Source: SAR324 cluster bacterium REDSEA-S27_B3
GTDB lineage: Bacteria; SAR324; NAC60-12
Assembly (NCBI GenBank): GCA_001627865.1
Contig: LUQO01000014.1
Coordinates: 1 to 62,406 of the forward strand
Direction of reading: 5' to 3'
Length of the DNA: 62,406 nucleotides
Below are positions 52,757 through 61,593 of this stretch, piece by piece (positions within the stretch are counted from its first letter, which is position 1; each line of letters opens with the position of its first letter). A program made the position numbers and the translations under genes. The notes under the pieces were generated by a model. The model made no database searches and was not told the origin of the DNA. It was given only the letters and a program-made list of their open reading frames with translations.

Positions 52757-53857
52757 ATGAGTCAGGACCCAATCATTTCATTTCAGAACGTCAGCAAGTC
52801 TTTTGGCGAGGTAAAGGCCGTAGATGGTGCCAACTTTGAAATAAACCGTGGTGAATTTTTTGCGCTGCTTGGCCCATCCGGATGCGGTAAAACTACGCTG
52901 CTTAGAATGGTTGCAGGTTTTGAAACACCGAATTCGGGTGAAGTTTATATCGATGGTCAGCCAATGTCTGCCACTCCGCCCAATCACAGGCCGGTAAACA
53001 TGGTGTTTCAGAATTATGCCATTTTTCCGCACATGGATGTACGAGGCAACATTGCTTTTGGCATGCGCAAATCCGGTCTCTCAAAATCAGAACTGGACAA
53101 GCGTATTGACGAAACCCTTGAATTGATTAAGCTCCAGGGCTATGGTAAGCGCGGAGCAGATGAACTCTCCGGTGGTCAACGCCAGCGGGTGGCGCTGGCC
53201 AGGGCACTGATCAAACATCCTAAGGTTTTGCTGCTGGACGAACCATTGGGTGCTCTGGACAAGAAGCTGCGTGAACAAATGCAGATCGAATTGCGCCAGT
53301 TGCAGCAGCAGGTGGGCATCACCTTTCTATTTGTTACCCATGATCAGGAAGAAGCACTTACCCTTTCTGACCGCATCGCTGTCATGACAGAGGGACATGT
53401 GAAAGAAATCGCTTCTCCCGCACAGCTTTACGAAAATCCCAAATCACGATTCGTGGCCGACTTTATCGGCAGTATGAATTTCTTTCAAGGAGAAGTAATT
53501 GATTTAAACAACAAACAACTTAGCATCTCAACAGATGTATTGGGAGAAATCAGCGTTCCCGCCTCAGATTCTGATTATGCTTCCAAAAGTCCGGTATGGG
53601 TTGCCATCCGTCCGGAAAAGCTGCAGCCGGTATTCTCTGCTCCGGATGATTCATCTAATGTAATAGAGGGAGAAATTGGTCCCTCAGCATATCTAGGTGA
53701 CCGCAGTCATTTTTATGTTCATATTGAGAAACGTGAAGAGCCAGTTCTTGTTGCGCTGCAGAATCTGGAACGTTCCAGCGATCTGCATCGAAACCCATTC
53801 CAGAAAGTGTGGCTTAAGTGGTCGAATGCATCACTGGTGGTCCTGCCGCGCAATTAA
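52757..53857 (+). CDS. Polyamine-type ABC ATPase (PotA family)
   Basis: 366 aa. Walker A GPSGCGKTT, Q-loop MVFQNYAIFPH, signature LSGGQRQRVALARAL, Walker B VLLLDEPLGALD, switch His in FVTHDQ, then a TOBE-type C-terminal domain (about 285-360). Complete and normal in length. It closes the importer operon that starts at 49772. Confidence 0.92.
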   Translation: MSQDPIISFQNVSKSFGEVKAVDGANFEINRGEFFALLGPSGCGKTTLLRMVAGFETPNSGEVYIDGQPMSATPPNHRPVNMVFQNYAIFPHMDVRGNIAFGMRKSGLSKSELDKRIDETLELIKLQGYGKRGADELSGGQRQRVALARALIKHPKVLLLDEPLGALDKKLREQMQIELRQLQQQVGITFLFVTHDQEEALTLSDRIAVMTEGHVKEIASPAQLYENPKSRFVADFIGSMNFFQGEVIDLNNKQLSISTDVLGEISVPASDSDYASKSPVWVAIRPEKLQPVFSAPDDSSNVIEGEIGPSAYLGDRSHFYVHIEKREEPVLVALQNLERSSDLHRNPFQKVWLKWSNASLVVLPRN

Positions 53858-53895
53858 CTCAATCTGACGATAAACCCCTGCTGAGTTGAAGAACT

Positions 53896-54468
53896 GTGAG
53901 GGTAGGTACTTTCCTGAAAAAATTTCTGCAGTTACTAGGTATATTTCTTTTTTTAGTTGCACAATCCGCTGCTGCTGAAATTACAGGGAAAGCCGAGACC
54001 ATGCCTGAGATGGGCTTAATACGTTTGCAGGAAAAAGTATTCTCACTTCAGGGAATCCAAATCATCCCGCATGATGCGGTATGTCAGGATAACTCAGGAC
54101 AATGGCCCTGCGGAAAAACAGCGTGGCAAACATTTCAATACAAATTGGAATCAGGGCCTGTTCAATGTACACTAATTACAAACCTTCCTCAGAGTGAAGG
54201 AGTTCCTGATGAAGCAGAATGCCTGCAGAAAACTAAAAACCTCAATATCTGGCTGGTTAGTCAAGGCTGGGCTCTTACCGGGAAAGGCTCAGAGTCCCTT
54301 TTTTCAAGTCAGGAAAAACTGGCAAGGAACAATGGAAACGGGCTCTGGCGGGACGGTTTCATTCCACCTGATGACTGGCGTCCGAAATTTGAAAATGAAA
54401 CTAAACACTGTAATGTCTGCAGTTTGAGACGTAAAAGTTTCCTGAAAAAATCTGAATACAAAAAATAA
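53896..54468 (+). CDS. Secreted thermonuclease-like (SNase-fold) protein
   Basis: 190 aa starting at a GTG at 53896. Residues about 10-27 form a signal peptide ending QSAAA. The body has the SNase-like layout: LQGIQIIPHD, a WPCGKTAWQTFQ segment, VQCTLI, NIWLVSQGWAL, NGNGLWRDGFIPPDDWRP. Catalytic Arg and Glu of true nucleases are not convincingly present, so it may be a non-catalytic relative, as is common for exported SNase-fold proteins in proteobacteria. Five Cys residues could form disulfides. It has a weak inverted repeat (AACTCA/TGAGTT) upstream. No link to its neighbours is evident. Confidence 0.7.
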   Translation: MRVGTFLKKFLQLLGIFLFLVAQSAAAEITGKAETMPEMGLIRLQEKVFSLQGIQIIPHDAVCQDNSGQWPCGKTAWQTFQYKLESGPVQCTLITNLPQSEGVPDEAECLQKTKNLNIWLVSQGWALTGKGSESLFSSQEKLARNNGNGLWRDGFIPPDDWRPKFENETKHCNVCSLRRKSFLKKSEYKK

Positions 54469-54580
54469 TACAGTTGTGAAATCTAAAAAAACCATGTTAT
54501 TTGTGTATGAAGCTGTTGCTAAGCTCAACTACATGATAGAAATTCGAACAGGCATTAATTGAATTGGCTGAGGAAAAACA

Positions 54581-55192
54581 ATGAGCAACCATGATCACCA
54601 GACTGAGCCTCCTTCAGAAGTAGAATTGAAAGTCAAAGCACTTGAGTCGCTGCTTGTTGAAAAAGGACTGGTTGATCCTGCGGCCTTAGACGAGCTGATT
54701 GACAGATACGAAAACCGAGTTGGGCCGCGAAATGGCGCCCAGGTTGTGGCACGGGCCTGGGTTGATCCGAAATTCAAAGCCTGGCTGAATGAGGATGCCA
54801 CTGCTGCTATCGCCTCTTTGGGATTTACCGGTCGTCAGGGAGAGCACATGAAAGTTGTGGAGAATACTCCACACATCCATAACCTGGTGGTGTGTACTCT
54901 GTGCTCCTGTTATCCGTGGCCTGTGCTGGGCCTGCCTCCGGTCTGGTATAAGTCCGCACCTTACCGTGCCCGTGCAGTGATGGATCCACGTACTGTGCTG
55001 GAAGAGTTCGGTACCAAGCTTGGGGCAGATGTAGAGATCAAGGTCTGGGATTCAACATCAGAAATGCGTTATCTGGTGCTTCCGGAACAACCGCCCAGAA
55101 CTGAGGGATGGTCAGCGGAAGAACTGGAACCGCTTGTCACAAGAAACTCTATGATTGGTGTGGAAAAAGCCTTAACACCAGATAATACCTGA
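54581..55192 (+). CDS. nthA: Nitrile hydratase alpha subunit, cobalt type
   Basis: 203 aa. The metal motif is VCTLCSC at 104-110 (Cys105-Thr-Leu-Cys108-Ser-Cys110), Thr rather than Ser marking the cobalt form. Two of the Cys become oxidised in the active enzyme. [10 protein letters not shown] and [17 protein letters not shown] follow as in the family. GAGG lies before the ATG. The enzyme hydrates nitriles to amides in the cytoplasm. It is the first gene of an alpha-beta-activator operon with a 3-bp gap and a 4-bp overlap. No amidase gene is present in the window. Confidence 0.95.
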   Translation: MSNHDHQTEPPSEVELKVKALESLLVEKGLVDPAALDELIDRYENRVGPRNGAQVVARAWVDPKFKAWLNEDATAAIASLGFTGRQGEHMKVVENTPHIHNLVVCTLCSCYPWPVLGLPPVWYKSAPYRARAVMDPRTVLEEFGTKLGADVEIKVWDSTSEMRYLVLPEQPPRTEGWSAEELEPLVTRNSMIGVEKALTPDNT

Positions 55193-55195
55193 ACT

Positions 55196-55861
55196 ATGAA
55201 CGGCGGACATGATCTTGGTGGAATGCATGGACTGGGGCCAATAAACCCTGAACCAGAACAGCAGGAACCTGTTTTCCATCATGAATGGGAAAGACGGGTG
55301 TTTGCTTTGACACTGGCATCAGGGTCTCTTCGGCAGTGGAACCTGGATCAATCCCGCCATTCCAGAGAACGCCAGCACCCCGCTGATTATTTGCGTAACA
55401 GCTATTATGAAAACTGGTATCAGGGACTTCTCAAGCTGCTTTTTGAAAAGGGTCTCATCTCACAATCTGAACAGGACAGCGGTAAAGCTGTTCCCATGGA
55501 AACTCACTTAACCGACAATGTTTTAGCGGCTTCCAAAGTTACGGATGCAATGCTCAAAGGCGGCCCTGTAAATATGGACATCGAACCTCCCCCACTGTTC
55601 AAAAGAGGTGATACAGTGCGTGTCCGGAATATAAACCCCGAGGGACATACACGCTTGCCGAGGTACGCGCGTGGCAGACAGGGTGTGGTTGATATTCATC
55701 ATGGCGCCCACGTATTTCCGGACAGTAACGCTCAAGGTATCAGGGAAGGTCAGCACCTTTACGGAGTACAATTCACTTCCTCTGAACTTTGGGGATCTGA
55801 AGCTCGAAATGATTTCCAGGTCTGCATTGATCTGTGGGAACCGTACCTTCAAGAAGTATGA
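55196..55861 (+). CDS. nthB: Nitrile hydratase beta subunit
   Basis: 221 aa. It starts MNGGHDLGGMHGLGPI, the near-invariant beta-subunit N-terminus, and has RKQ-like YYENWYQGLLKLL and the C-terminal SH3-like barrel (GDTVRVRNINPEGHTRLPRYARGRQGVV; YGVQFTSSELWG). It binds the alpha subunit and shapes the metal site. The stop codon overlaps the activator start (ATGA). Confidence 0.95.
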   Translation: MNGGHDLGGMHGLGPINPEPEQQEPVFHHEWERRVFALTLASGSLRQWNLDQSRHSRERQHPADYLRNSYYENWYQGLLKLLFEKGLISQSEQDSGKAVPMETHLTDNVLAASKVTDAMLKGGPVNMDIEPPPLFKRGDTVRVRNINPEGHTRLPRYARGRQGVVDIHHGAHVFPDSNAQGIREGQHLYGVQFTSSELWGSEARNDFQVCIDLWEPYLQEV

Positions 55862-56232
55862 ATTCTACCATTACGACATCAAAGCAGAATACGCTATCAA
55901 GCTCTCAGGAACCCGTATTTGCTGAACCATGGGAAGCACAGGCCTTTGCGCTCGCGGTTAAATTGTCGGAACAGGGCCTGTTCACTTGGTCTGAATGGAC
56001 AACCGCACTTGCAGCAGAAATCAGTCTTGCAAAGGATCAGGAAGAGCCTGATTTTGGAGACACATATTATCATTACTGGCTTTCAGCGCTGGAGAAGCTG
56101 CTGCTTGAAAAGTCGATTCTGGACAGCACCGATATAAAAGCCAGGACTGAACAGTGGAGCCGTGCTTACCAAACAACTCCACATGGCCAGCCGATCGAAC
56201 TCTCCACTGGAATAAAGCAACAAATAATTTGA
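55858..56232 (+). CDS. Nitrile hydratase activator/accessory protein
   Basis: 124 aa from the ATG at 55858 (inside the beta stop). EPVFAEPWEAQAFALAVKLSEQGLFTWSEW is homologous to the N-terminal part of the beta subunit, as in the P14K/NhlE-type activators of cobalt nitrile hydratases. These form a complex with alpha and deliver cobalt by subunit swapping. DTYYHYWLSALEKLLLEK completes the match. Its presence supports a functional cobalt enzyme. Confidence 0.85.
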   Translation: MNSTITTSKQNTLSSSQEPVFAEPWEAQAFALAVKLSEQGLFTWSEWTTALAAEISLAKDQEEPDFGDTYYHYWLSALEKLLLEKSILDSTDIKARTEQWSRAYQTTPHGQPIELSTGIKQQII

Positions 56233-56345
56233 ACTAAAATACAGACCTGAGTTTTCCGGATTTGCCTCAAATTATTAAAATCAAGCCTTCTGTTTTTACC
56301 GGTTTTATTTTAAAAAACAAAACTAAGTAACTGAAAAAAAAGAAC

Positions 56346-56373
56346 TTGACACATTTTGATTATTCTATACAAT
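56346..56373 (+). promoter_or_regulatory. Sigma-70 promoter of the DUF1326/DUF2182 pair
   Basis: TTGACA and TACAAT with a 16-base spacer, about 75 bases upstream of the DUF1326 start. A near-consensus promoter that separates these two genes from the nitrile hydratase operon. Confidence 0.6.
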
Positions 56374-56449
56374 CCACATTTCTCTCACCATTAAACAGGA
56401 ATTTTTGCTTTCCTGTATATATTTTTTAATCTCAAATTGGAGACTGCAT

Positions 56450-57052
56450 ATGAGTAATTGGAGTGTAAAAGGCACATATTTGGAAGCATGCAACTGTGAA
56501 GCACTTTGTACCTGCATATTCTTCTCACCGCCTACTGAGGGTCACTGTATTGTAATGCTTGGCTGGAAAATTGACGAAGGCAGTTTTGACGGTGCCGATC
56601 TTGGCGGATTAAATGCGGCTATACTTGGTACTGCACCGGGTAATATGAAAGATGGTGGTTGGAAAGTGGCACTGTACACTGATTCCAGAGCTGATGAAGA
56701 CCAGAATAATGCCTTAATGGGTATTTTCTCTGGAGAGGCTGGTGGTCATATGGCAAATTTAGGACCACTGATTGCTGAGGTTATGGGTGCCCGACAGGCA
56801 GATATAAACTTTGATATTGATGGGGAAAAAATGAGTTTGACCGTGGATGGGCTGGGTGAGACTGAAATAGAGCCTATCTTGGGTCAAAACGACGGTCCTG
56901 TCACTATTTCAGGACATCCGCTGGCTGCCTCTCCTGGTTTTCCAGCAAGAGTCGGACGCGCAAATAAGCTGCAACTCGATGACTATGGCATCCAGCTAAA
57001 TTTAAGCGGAAAAGCCGGAATGTCCGCGCCTTTTGCTTATCAAAATGACTGA
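56450..57052 (+). CDS. DUF1326 protein
   Basis: 200 aa from the ATG at 56450 (GGAG 7 bases upstream; an earlier frame start at 56405 has no site). It begins SNWSVKGTYLEACNCEALCTCIFFSPPTEGHC. The Cys-rich CNCEALCTC and the paired C of GHC look like a metal site and are conserved in this family. Function is unknown. It is next to and overlaps the DUF2182 gene by 8 bp, a pairing also seen in other bacteria. The pair may form a membrane-associated metal-handling unit (inference). Confidence 0.85.
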   Translation: MSNWSVKGTYLEACNCEALCTCIFFSPPTEGHCIVMLGWKIDEGSFDGADLGGLNAAILGTAPGNMKDGGWKVALYTDSRADEDQNNALMGIFSGEAGGHMANLGPLIAEVMGARQADINFDIDGEKMSLTVDGLGETEIEPILGQNDGPVTISGHPLAASPGFPARVGRANKLQLDDYGIQLNLSGKAGMSAPFAYQND

Positions 57053-57809
57053 CCGGGATTCCGGTTTTCTCAGTCTGGCAAAGACTGAATCAGCTACACT
57101 GAACCTGCTGGTACTGGTATCACTGGCAGGCTGGATCTTCCTTGCATGGGCAGCATTGGACATGGCAAATCCCCTCGCCATGCTGATGATGCCCATGACT
57201 TCAGCATGGTCAGCAGCAAATGTTATTGCCGTTTTCATCATGTGGTCATTAATGATGATGGCCATGATGCTGCCTTCCGCCGCGCCGATGATTTTGCTTG
57301 TTGCTAATTTAAACCGTAAAAAAGGCACAAAACTCCACACACTTTCCTTTACAGGCGCATATCTGGTCATCTGGTTTTTTTTCAGTACTGCCGCAGTCTT
57401 CGTCCAATGGATGCTGCAGCATAACGGTCTTATGTCAGCAAAAATGGTCAGCAGTTCCGCATTATTATCAGGCATTCTGCTGATAACAGTTGGTGTACTT
57501 CAGTTTTCACCCCTGAAAAGCGCCTGCTTGAAGCATTGCCGCAGCCCGATTGGATTTTTAATGACCGATTGGCGAAAAGGCACCAAAGGCGCCTGGGTTA
57601 TGGGATTCAGGCACGGGGCGTACTGTCTGGGCTGCTGTTATGCACTGATGCTCTTGCTGTTTGTTGGCGGGGTAATGAATTTAGCCTGGGTAGCAGCGCT
57701 TACTCTTGCTGTTGCGGTTGAGAAAATTTTTCCCCAGGGAGAACGTGTGGCTCAATTTCTCGGCGGCGGCTTGATTTTAGCCGGACTGCTGAAAATTGTC
57801 TTGAATTAA
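57045..57809 (+). CDS. DUF2182 multispanning membrane protein
   Basis: 254 aa from the ATG at 57045. Six or seven hydrophobic segments. MMMAMMLPSAAPMILL and the C-terminal FRHGAYCLGCCYALMLLLFVGG are the DUF2182 signature. The Met-rich and His/Cys-containing pattern suggests a metal (copper or similar) in the membrane, but this is not proven. It shares an operon with DUF1326, and no transporter ATPase is near. Confidence 0.85.
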   Translation: MTDRDSGFLSLAKTESATLNLLVLVSLAGWIFLAWAALDMANPLAMLMMPMTSAWSAANVIAVFIMWSLMMMAMMLPSAAPMILLVANLNRKKGTKLHTLSFTGAYLVIWFFFSTAAVFVQWMLQHNGLMSAKMVSSSALLSGILLITVGVLQFSPLKSACLKHCRSPIGFLMTDWRKGTKGAWVMGFRHGAYCLGCCYALMLLLFVGGVMNLAWVAALTLAVAVEKIFPQGERVAQFLGGGLILAGLLKIVLN

Positions 57810-57884
57810 TGGAATATTAAGTCCGGCGAAGGCTGAAAACTGAAGATAAAAGCAAAGACAATCCCTCAAATATCAATAAATCTC

Positions 57885-58769
57885 CTACCCGCCAAAAGCC
57901 GGTGATGCTTCACCTTCGGTCTGTGTTTGTACTCGAAACAATGCGCCTGCAAGCGGGAATTCATTCATGTCGAGGTTGCGTGCGGCGGTTGTGATATAAA
58001 GCGTGCTCATATCCGGTCCGCCAAAACAACAGCTTGTTACCTGCGGTACCGGAAGATTTACCCGGCCGATACGCTCTCCTTCCGGACTGAAACAGGTGAT
58101 TCTGGCCCCGCCCCAATGCGCGAGCCATACCCTGTTTTCAACATCCACAGTCAGGCCATCCGGAAAACCTTCTGTTTGCTGATCAAGGCGCGCAAACTCC
58201 CTGCGGTTTGAAAGTGTACCGTCACTGTGCTTATCAAAGGCCCAGACAGAGGCGCTGAAGGTGTCTACATGATAAAGCATTTTATCATCCGGACTGATTG
58301 CCGGTCCATTCGGACAGATGTATGGACCGTCCCACCTTGTGAAGCTCAGGTCCGGATCAATGCAGTAAAGCCAGCCTGTGGCATCAGTCTCAGGATCATG
58401 AGACCGCCCTGCCCAGATTCTGCCGTCACGGTCACACTTTGCATCATTAAAGCGGTTCTCCTTTTCTTCCGGATCAGGAACCATTGCAAATTCGGTTTTT
58501 CCGGAAATGGGATCAAGGAAATACATTCCCGTTTCACAGCCTGCTGCAAAACCTCTCTTATTACTGCGCGGCAGAATCCAGCCAGTTTTTTCTTCAAGAG
58601 ACCAACTTTGGCTTGAACTGTTTTTTTCTCGAAAACAATGTAGATTTTGTCCGTCAATATCCACGAAATACAATGACTGTTCGGACTCAACCCATACCGG
58701 ACCTTCGCCGCAAGTAGCCTGTATCTCCCAGACACACTCCAGTTCTCCCACTAAGTCAAAATTATTCAT
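57885..58769 (-). CDS. xylC: SMP-30/gluconolactonase family, XylC-like sugar lactonase
   Basis: 294 aa. Start EWVWEIQATCGEGPVW-like segment (CVWEIQATCGEGPVW), with metal ligand Glu in GEGP, Asn in ENRFNDAK and in CPNGP, and Asp in EGFPDGLTVD. VTSCCFGGPDMSTLYITTA and FPLAGALFRV follow Caulobacter XylC closely as remembered. It opens a sugar 1,5- or 1,4-lactone to the aldonate, the step between the XylB and XylD types encoded 35 kb to the left. It is a lone gene, convergent with the DUF2182 gene. A hairpin (58797-58833) lies in its leader region. Confidence 0.8.
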   Translation of the reverse strand: MNNFDLVGELECVWEIQATCGEGPVWVESEQSLYFVDIDGQNLHCFREKNSSSQSWSLEEKTGWILPRSNKRGFAAGCETGMYFLDPISGKTEFAMVPDPEEKENRFNDAKCDRDGRIWAGRSHDPETDATGWLYCIDPDLSFTRWDGPYICPNGPAISPDDKMLYHVDTFSASVWAFDKHSDGTLSNRREFARLDQQTEGFPDGLTVDVENRVWLAHWGGARITCFSPEGERIGRVNLPVPQVTSCCFGGPDMSTLYITTAARNLDMNEFPLAGALFRVQTQTEGEASPAFGG

Positions 58770-58796
58770 CTAAACCCGTATTCGTTACAGATAAAT

Positions 58797-58833
58797 CCCA
58801 TGATTTTACAACATACTCTACTGAAATCATGGG
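58797..58833. promoter_or_regulatory. Perfect 10-bp inverted repeat upstream of the lactonase gene
   Basis: CCCATGATTT and AAATCATGGG pair perfectly around a 17-base spacer, 28 bp upstream of the lactonase ATG. Stable enough for an RNA hairpin in the leader, or a regulator site. The remaining gap (58834-59207) is AT-rich and shows nothing else. Confidence 0.45.
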
Positions 58834-59207
58834 TTACCCGAATTATTTAAAACAAAAAACAATGCTGAAACTTTTAACTTCATTTCGGCATAAACTGTTC
58901 AAACTCAACTACTAAAACAAATTTCTAACTCTCAGAAACAGCAACCAGAACTTTTCTATCATAGAGTTTTATGAAATGACAAAAACTTTTCAAATGTCTT
59001 GATTCCGGAATGCATGTCCTTCAAATATTTTTGAGCCGGGAATTAGGGAATTAGTAATTAATTTAATACTGTATACCCGCTTTCGAGTAAAGAAATACGT
59101 TGCTTTACATTTGATTTTTGAGTAATCTTCAATGTATTATAAAATAACTGAATTTTTGCTTAAAATCACTAGTGTTTGATTTCCTCTCACTACTTAAACA
59201 TTTTCAT

Positions 59208-59648
59208 ATGCAAACAATTCACAGAATTTTTCTGGTTTTCTTTTTTATTTCCACTGCTTCGTCTGCTTCAGCATGCCATGAGGGAGATTTCGAAAGCGTC
59301 TATAAAGGACATCACATATGGGGAAAGAATGCTGGATTATTTCAATTTACGGAAAATTCAACTATCTCAGTTTCGACTTCAAGTTCCTGCGATATGTATA
59401 CAGCATTTCTAGAAAGTGAGTATAATTTTATTCAGGAACAGGTGGCTTATGGAGATGGACCTCATCTCGATGCCCTAGCAATGATAACTGGTTGTAAACC
59501 CAAAGTAAGATCTGAGTTTTCTCAGACATTGCGTACAAATTATACAAATTTATTCAGCGAACCAAGAAATTCGCATGAATTAAGGGATAGAATTGTAAAG
59601 TTGATTAAGTCAAATAAAGTACTCAAAACATCTTGTATAAGAGCTTAG
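59208..59648 (+). CDS. Secreted DUF3015-like protein, copy 1
   Basis: 146 aa from the ATG at 59208, which gives a clean signal peptide (MQTIHRIFLVFFFISTASSASA then CHEGDF). A GTG at 59172 would add 12 residues and is the alternative. The segments STISVSTSSSCDMYTAFLE and DGPHLDALAMITGC resemble the DUF3015 family: a Cys in a TTS-rich strand, then a (D/E)-G-x-x-LxALAxLxGC helix. The next gene is a paralogue 3 bp away. Function is unknown, and a periplasmic location is likely. Confidence 0.6.
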   Translation: MQTIHRIFLVFFFISTASSASACHEGDFESVYKGHHIWGKNAGLFQFTENSTISVSTSSSCDMYTAFLESEYNFIQEQVAYGDGPHLDALAMITGCKPKVRSEFSQTLRTNYTNLFSEPRNSHELRDRIVKLIKSNKVLKTSCIRA

Positions 59649-59651
59649 GGA

Positions 59652-60146
59652 ATGAAGAATATGAAAAAAATATGTTTTTTTTCACTTGCTACCATTCTTG
59701 CCTTATTTTTTGGCAGTGAAAATTTAATGGCCTGTCACGAGGAAGCCTCCGGGGGAGATAGGGGAATATGGCCGACTCTTAGAGGACACAATCCAACTTC
59801 ACGCCTAAGCGGTATTCTGGTAACCTTCGAAAGCACAACTGCCAGCATCTCTACTACTACTAATTGCGACGCATATACTCGCTTTATAGAACTGAATTAT
59901 GATCAAATTGCTAATAACGCGGCTCAGGGACAGGGGCCATATCTTGATGCACTGGCTTCTCTTCGAGGATGCTCTGATGACAGCAGATTTATATTCGGTA
60001 AAGTAATCCATTCAAACTTCAGCAAACTGTTTAAAAACAGTGAACTAAAAGTAGAAATACTTAATCACAGTCTGGACATTATCCTAAATCACGAACCTTT
60101 GTTACTCGATAAGTGCCAAATTCCTCCAAAATCAGCCTTTTCATAA
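59652..60146 (+). CDS. Secreted DUF3015-like protein, copy 2
   Basis: 164 aa. Signal peptide about 1-27 (MKNMKKICFFSLATILALF..., cleaved before CHEEAS). It repeats the plan of copy 1: STTASISTTTNCDAYTRFIE and GQGPYLDALASLRGC, then a helix with LFKNS. The two proteins share the CHE mature start, the first Cys after a Ser/Thr run and the second Cys after LDALA. They form a tandem duplication with a 3-bp gap. Confidence 0.65.
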   Translation: MKNMKKICFFSLATILALFFGSENLMACHEEASGGDRGIWPTLRGHNPTSRLSGILVTFESTTASISTTTNCDAYTRFIELNYDQIANNAAQGQGPYLDALASLRGCSDDSRFIFGKVIHSNFSKLFKNSELKVEILNHSLDIILNHEPLLLDKCQIPPKSAFS

Positions 60147-60207
60147 CGGCTGATCCTTCCTGAATGCTCAAAAACATTGGAAAATTTATTTTTCAAGGAT
60201 TTAAAAT

Positions 60208-61113
60208 TTGTTAACTTTTTTTAATCCCGGATGGATAACGAGCAGAATTCTTCTGGGCTACTTTCTGCTTGCCTCTAACATTGCAGTTGAAAAATGGCTT
60301 CTTGAGACATACAGCCTTTATGAAATCAACTTCATAACTGCTGCGCTTTTCATGATTTTAACTGCCCTGCAGGAACTGCTTAATCGAGGGTCACTTAAAA
60401 GAATCAAACCTGTTTCCTGGAAGATCCTGCTTCTGATCAGTCTGTTTACGCTTGGTGCCTGGCACTGCTTCCTGAGCGCACTTTCAGGTTTAAGTGTTTT
60501 TGAATTTGGTGCCATGAGCCTGCTTTCCCCTGTGGTTATGGCAGCCCTTGCCATGCTTATTTTGAGGGAAAATCCATCAACATGGATCTGGCCTGCAATT
60601 GGATTTGGAATGGCCGGTGGATGGTTGATGATGCAGCCTGATTGGCAGGGGCTGAGTAGCAGTCATTACCATGCATATATGCTTGGAGCGCTGATATTTT
60701 CTTCGATGCGTTGGATCACAGTAAAGTATGCAGGTGAGAACGTTCCAGCTTCGACTATGATTTTCTGGGAACCAGTTCTGGTATTGGTGGCGATGATATT
60801 TTTTATAGATTTCGCTTACTTGTGGAACAATATCACACCCATGCTCTTAAGTTCTGGGGTATTGCTGTTTTTTTCACGTCAGTGCCTTGTCCGTTCTTAT
60901 CAGGCCCCAGTTACTTCTGCTACTTCAATTGCCGCCCTTATATACACTAAACTTGGCTGGACCTTGCTCTTTGGCTACTTGTTTTGGGGTACTCTCCCTG
61001 AACCACTTGAGTGGTTCGGTGTATTTCTAATCGTCCTCAGTAGCTGGATAATAGTTTTTCGTACTACACAATCTTCAAGATTAGTAAGCATGGACCAAAC
61101 TAATAACAGATGA
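60208..61113 (+). CDS. EamA-family (DMT) transporter
   Basis: 301 aa, ten predicted membrane helices in two EamA repeats. It begins at a TTG (60208) with AAGGA eight bases upstream; there is no ATG until residue 49. Segments such as FGAMSLLSPVVMAALAMLILRENPS and ALIYTKLGWTLLFGYLFWGTLPEPLEWFGVFLIVLS are typical of the two repeat ends (with the conserved E-P residues). The family exports amino acids, nucleosides or drugs; this one is not assignable. It stands alone. Confidence 0.8.
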   Translation: MLTFFNPGWITSRILLGYFLLASNIAVEKWLLETYSLYEINFITAALFMILTALQELLNRGSLKRIKPVSWKILLLISLFTLGAWHCFLSALSGLSVFEFGAMSLLSPVVMAALAMLILRENPSTWIWPAIGFGMAGGWLMMQPDWQGLSSSHYHAYMLGALIFSSMRWITVKYAGENVPASTMIFWEPVLVLVAMIFFIDFAYLWNNITPMLLSSGVLLFFSRQCLVRSYQAPVTSATSIAALIYTKLGWTLLFGYLFWGTLPEPLEWFGVFLIVLSSWIIVFRTTQSSRLVSMDQTNNR

Positions 61114-61461
61114 AGAAAATTATGATTGATGAAAAATATGTTGAACTGATTTTTAATAGAAAATATCAGATTATTTAGAAAAAACTCAAAATCCTATCCC
61201 GCCTTATGTATTCATTCTGTAAGATGACAATTCAGTTGGTTATATCCTGTAATTCTTGATACTAACTCTCTTTTAATATCAATAATTTAACACTGAATAA
61301 TGGATACATACGGACATTTCGAAGAAAAACAGAACACACTGAAGATTTAGATACTTCTTTTAGCTGTAAGTCATACTAAGTATCAAAATGCGTGATTTTG
61401 GTACTACTTTTGAAACTATGTCTTATTAGAGATTGAAGACAATTTTCAAAAAAGGAGTTAT
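61114..61461. other. AT-rich intergenic region with no recognised gene
   Basis: About 350 bp after the DMT gene. Only short frames without ribosome-binding sites; no clear terminator, repeat or RNA. A ribosome-binding site (AAAGGAG) at its right end belongs to the small gene at 61462. Confidence 0.5.
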
Positions 61462-61590
61462 ATGATTACAAAACAAGTATTCTTTGAAGACAACCTCACA
61501 GAAACAGAAAATATTCAGGGGAAAGAGTGGACAACAGAAGAAGATCACTTCAGAAGTTTTCTCAATGGATTTGATAAAGCCGGGGTTTGA
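61462..61590 (+). CDS. Small protein of 42 aa
   Basis: ATG with AAAGGAG seven bases upstream, stop TGA. The peptide (MITKQVFFEDNLTETENIQ...) is acidic with KEWTTEEDHFRSFLNGFDKA near its end. No family recognised. It precedes another small gene by 3 bp, a layout of a tiny two-gene operon. Confidence 0.5.
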   Translation: MITKQVFFEDNLTETENIQGKEWTTEEDHFRSFLNGFDKAGV

Positions 61591-61593
61591 GAA

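Noticed and set aside
53850..53890. Inverted repeat AACTCA/TGAGTT after the second PotA-type gene as a terminator
   Set aside because: Only 6 bp with a loop of about 20 bases and no T-tract; too weak to call.
57033..57044. TTG start for the DUF2182 protein
   Set aside because: The ATG at 57045 is nearby and gives the usual family start.
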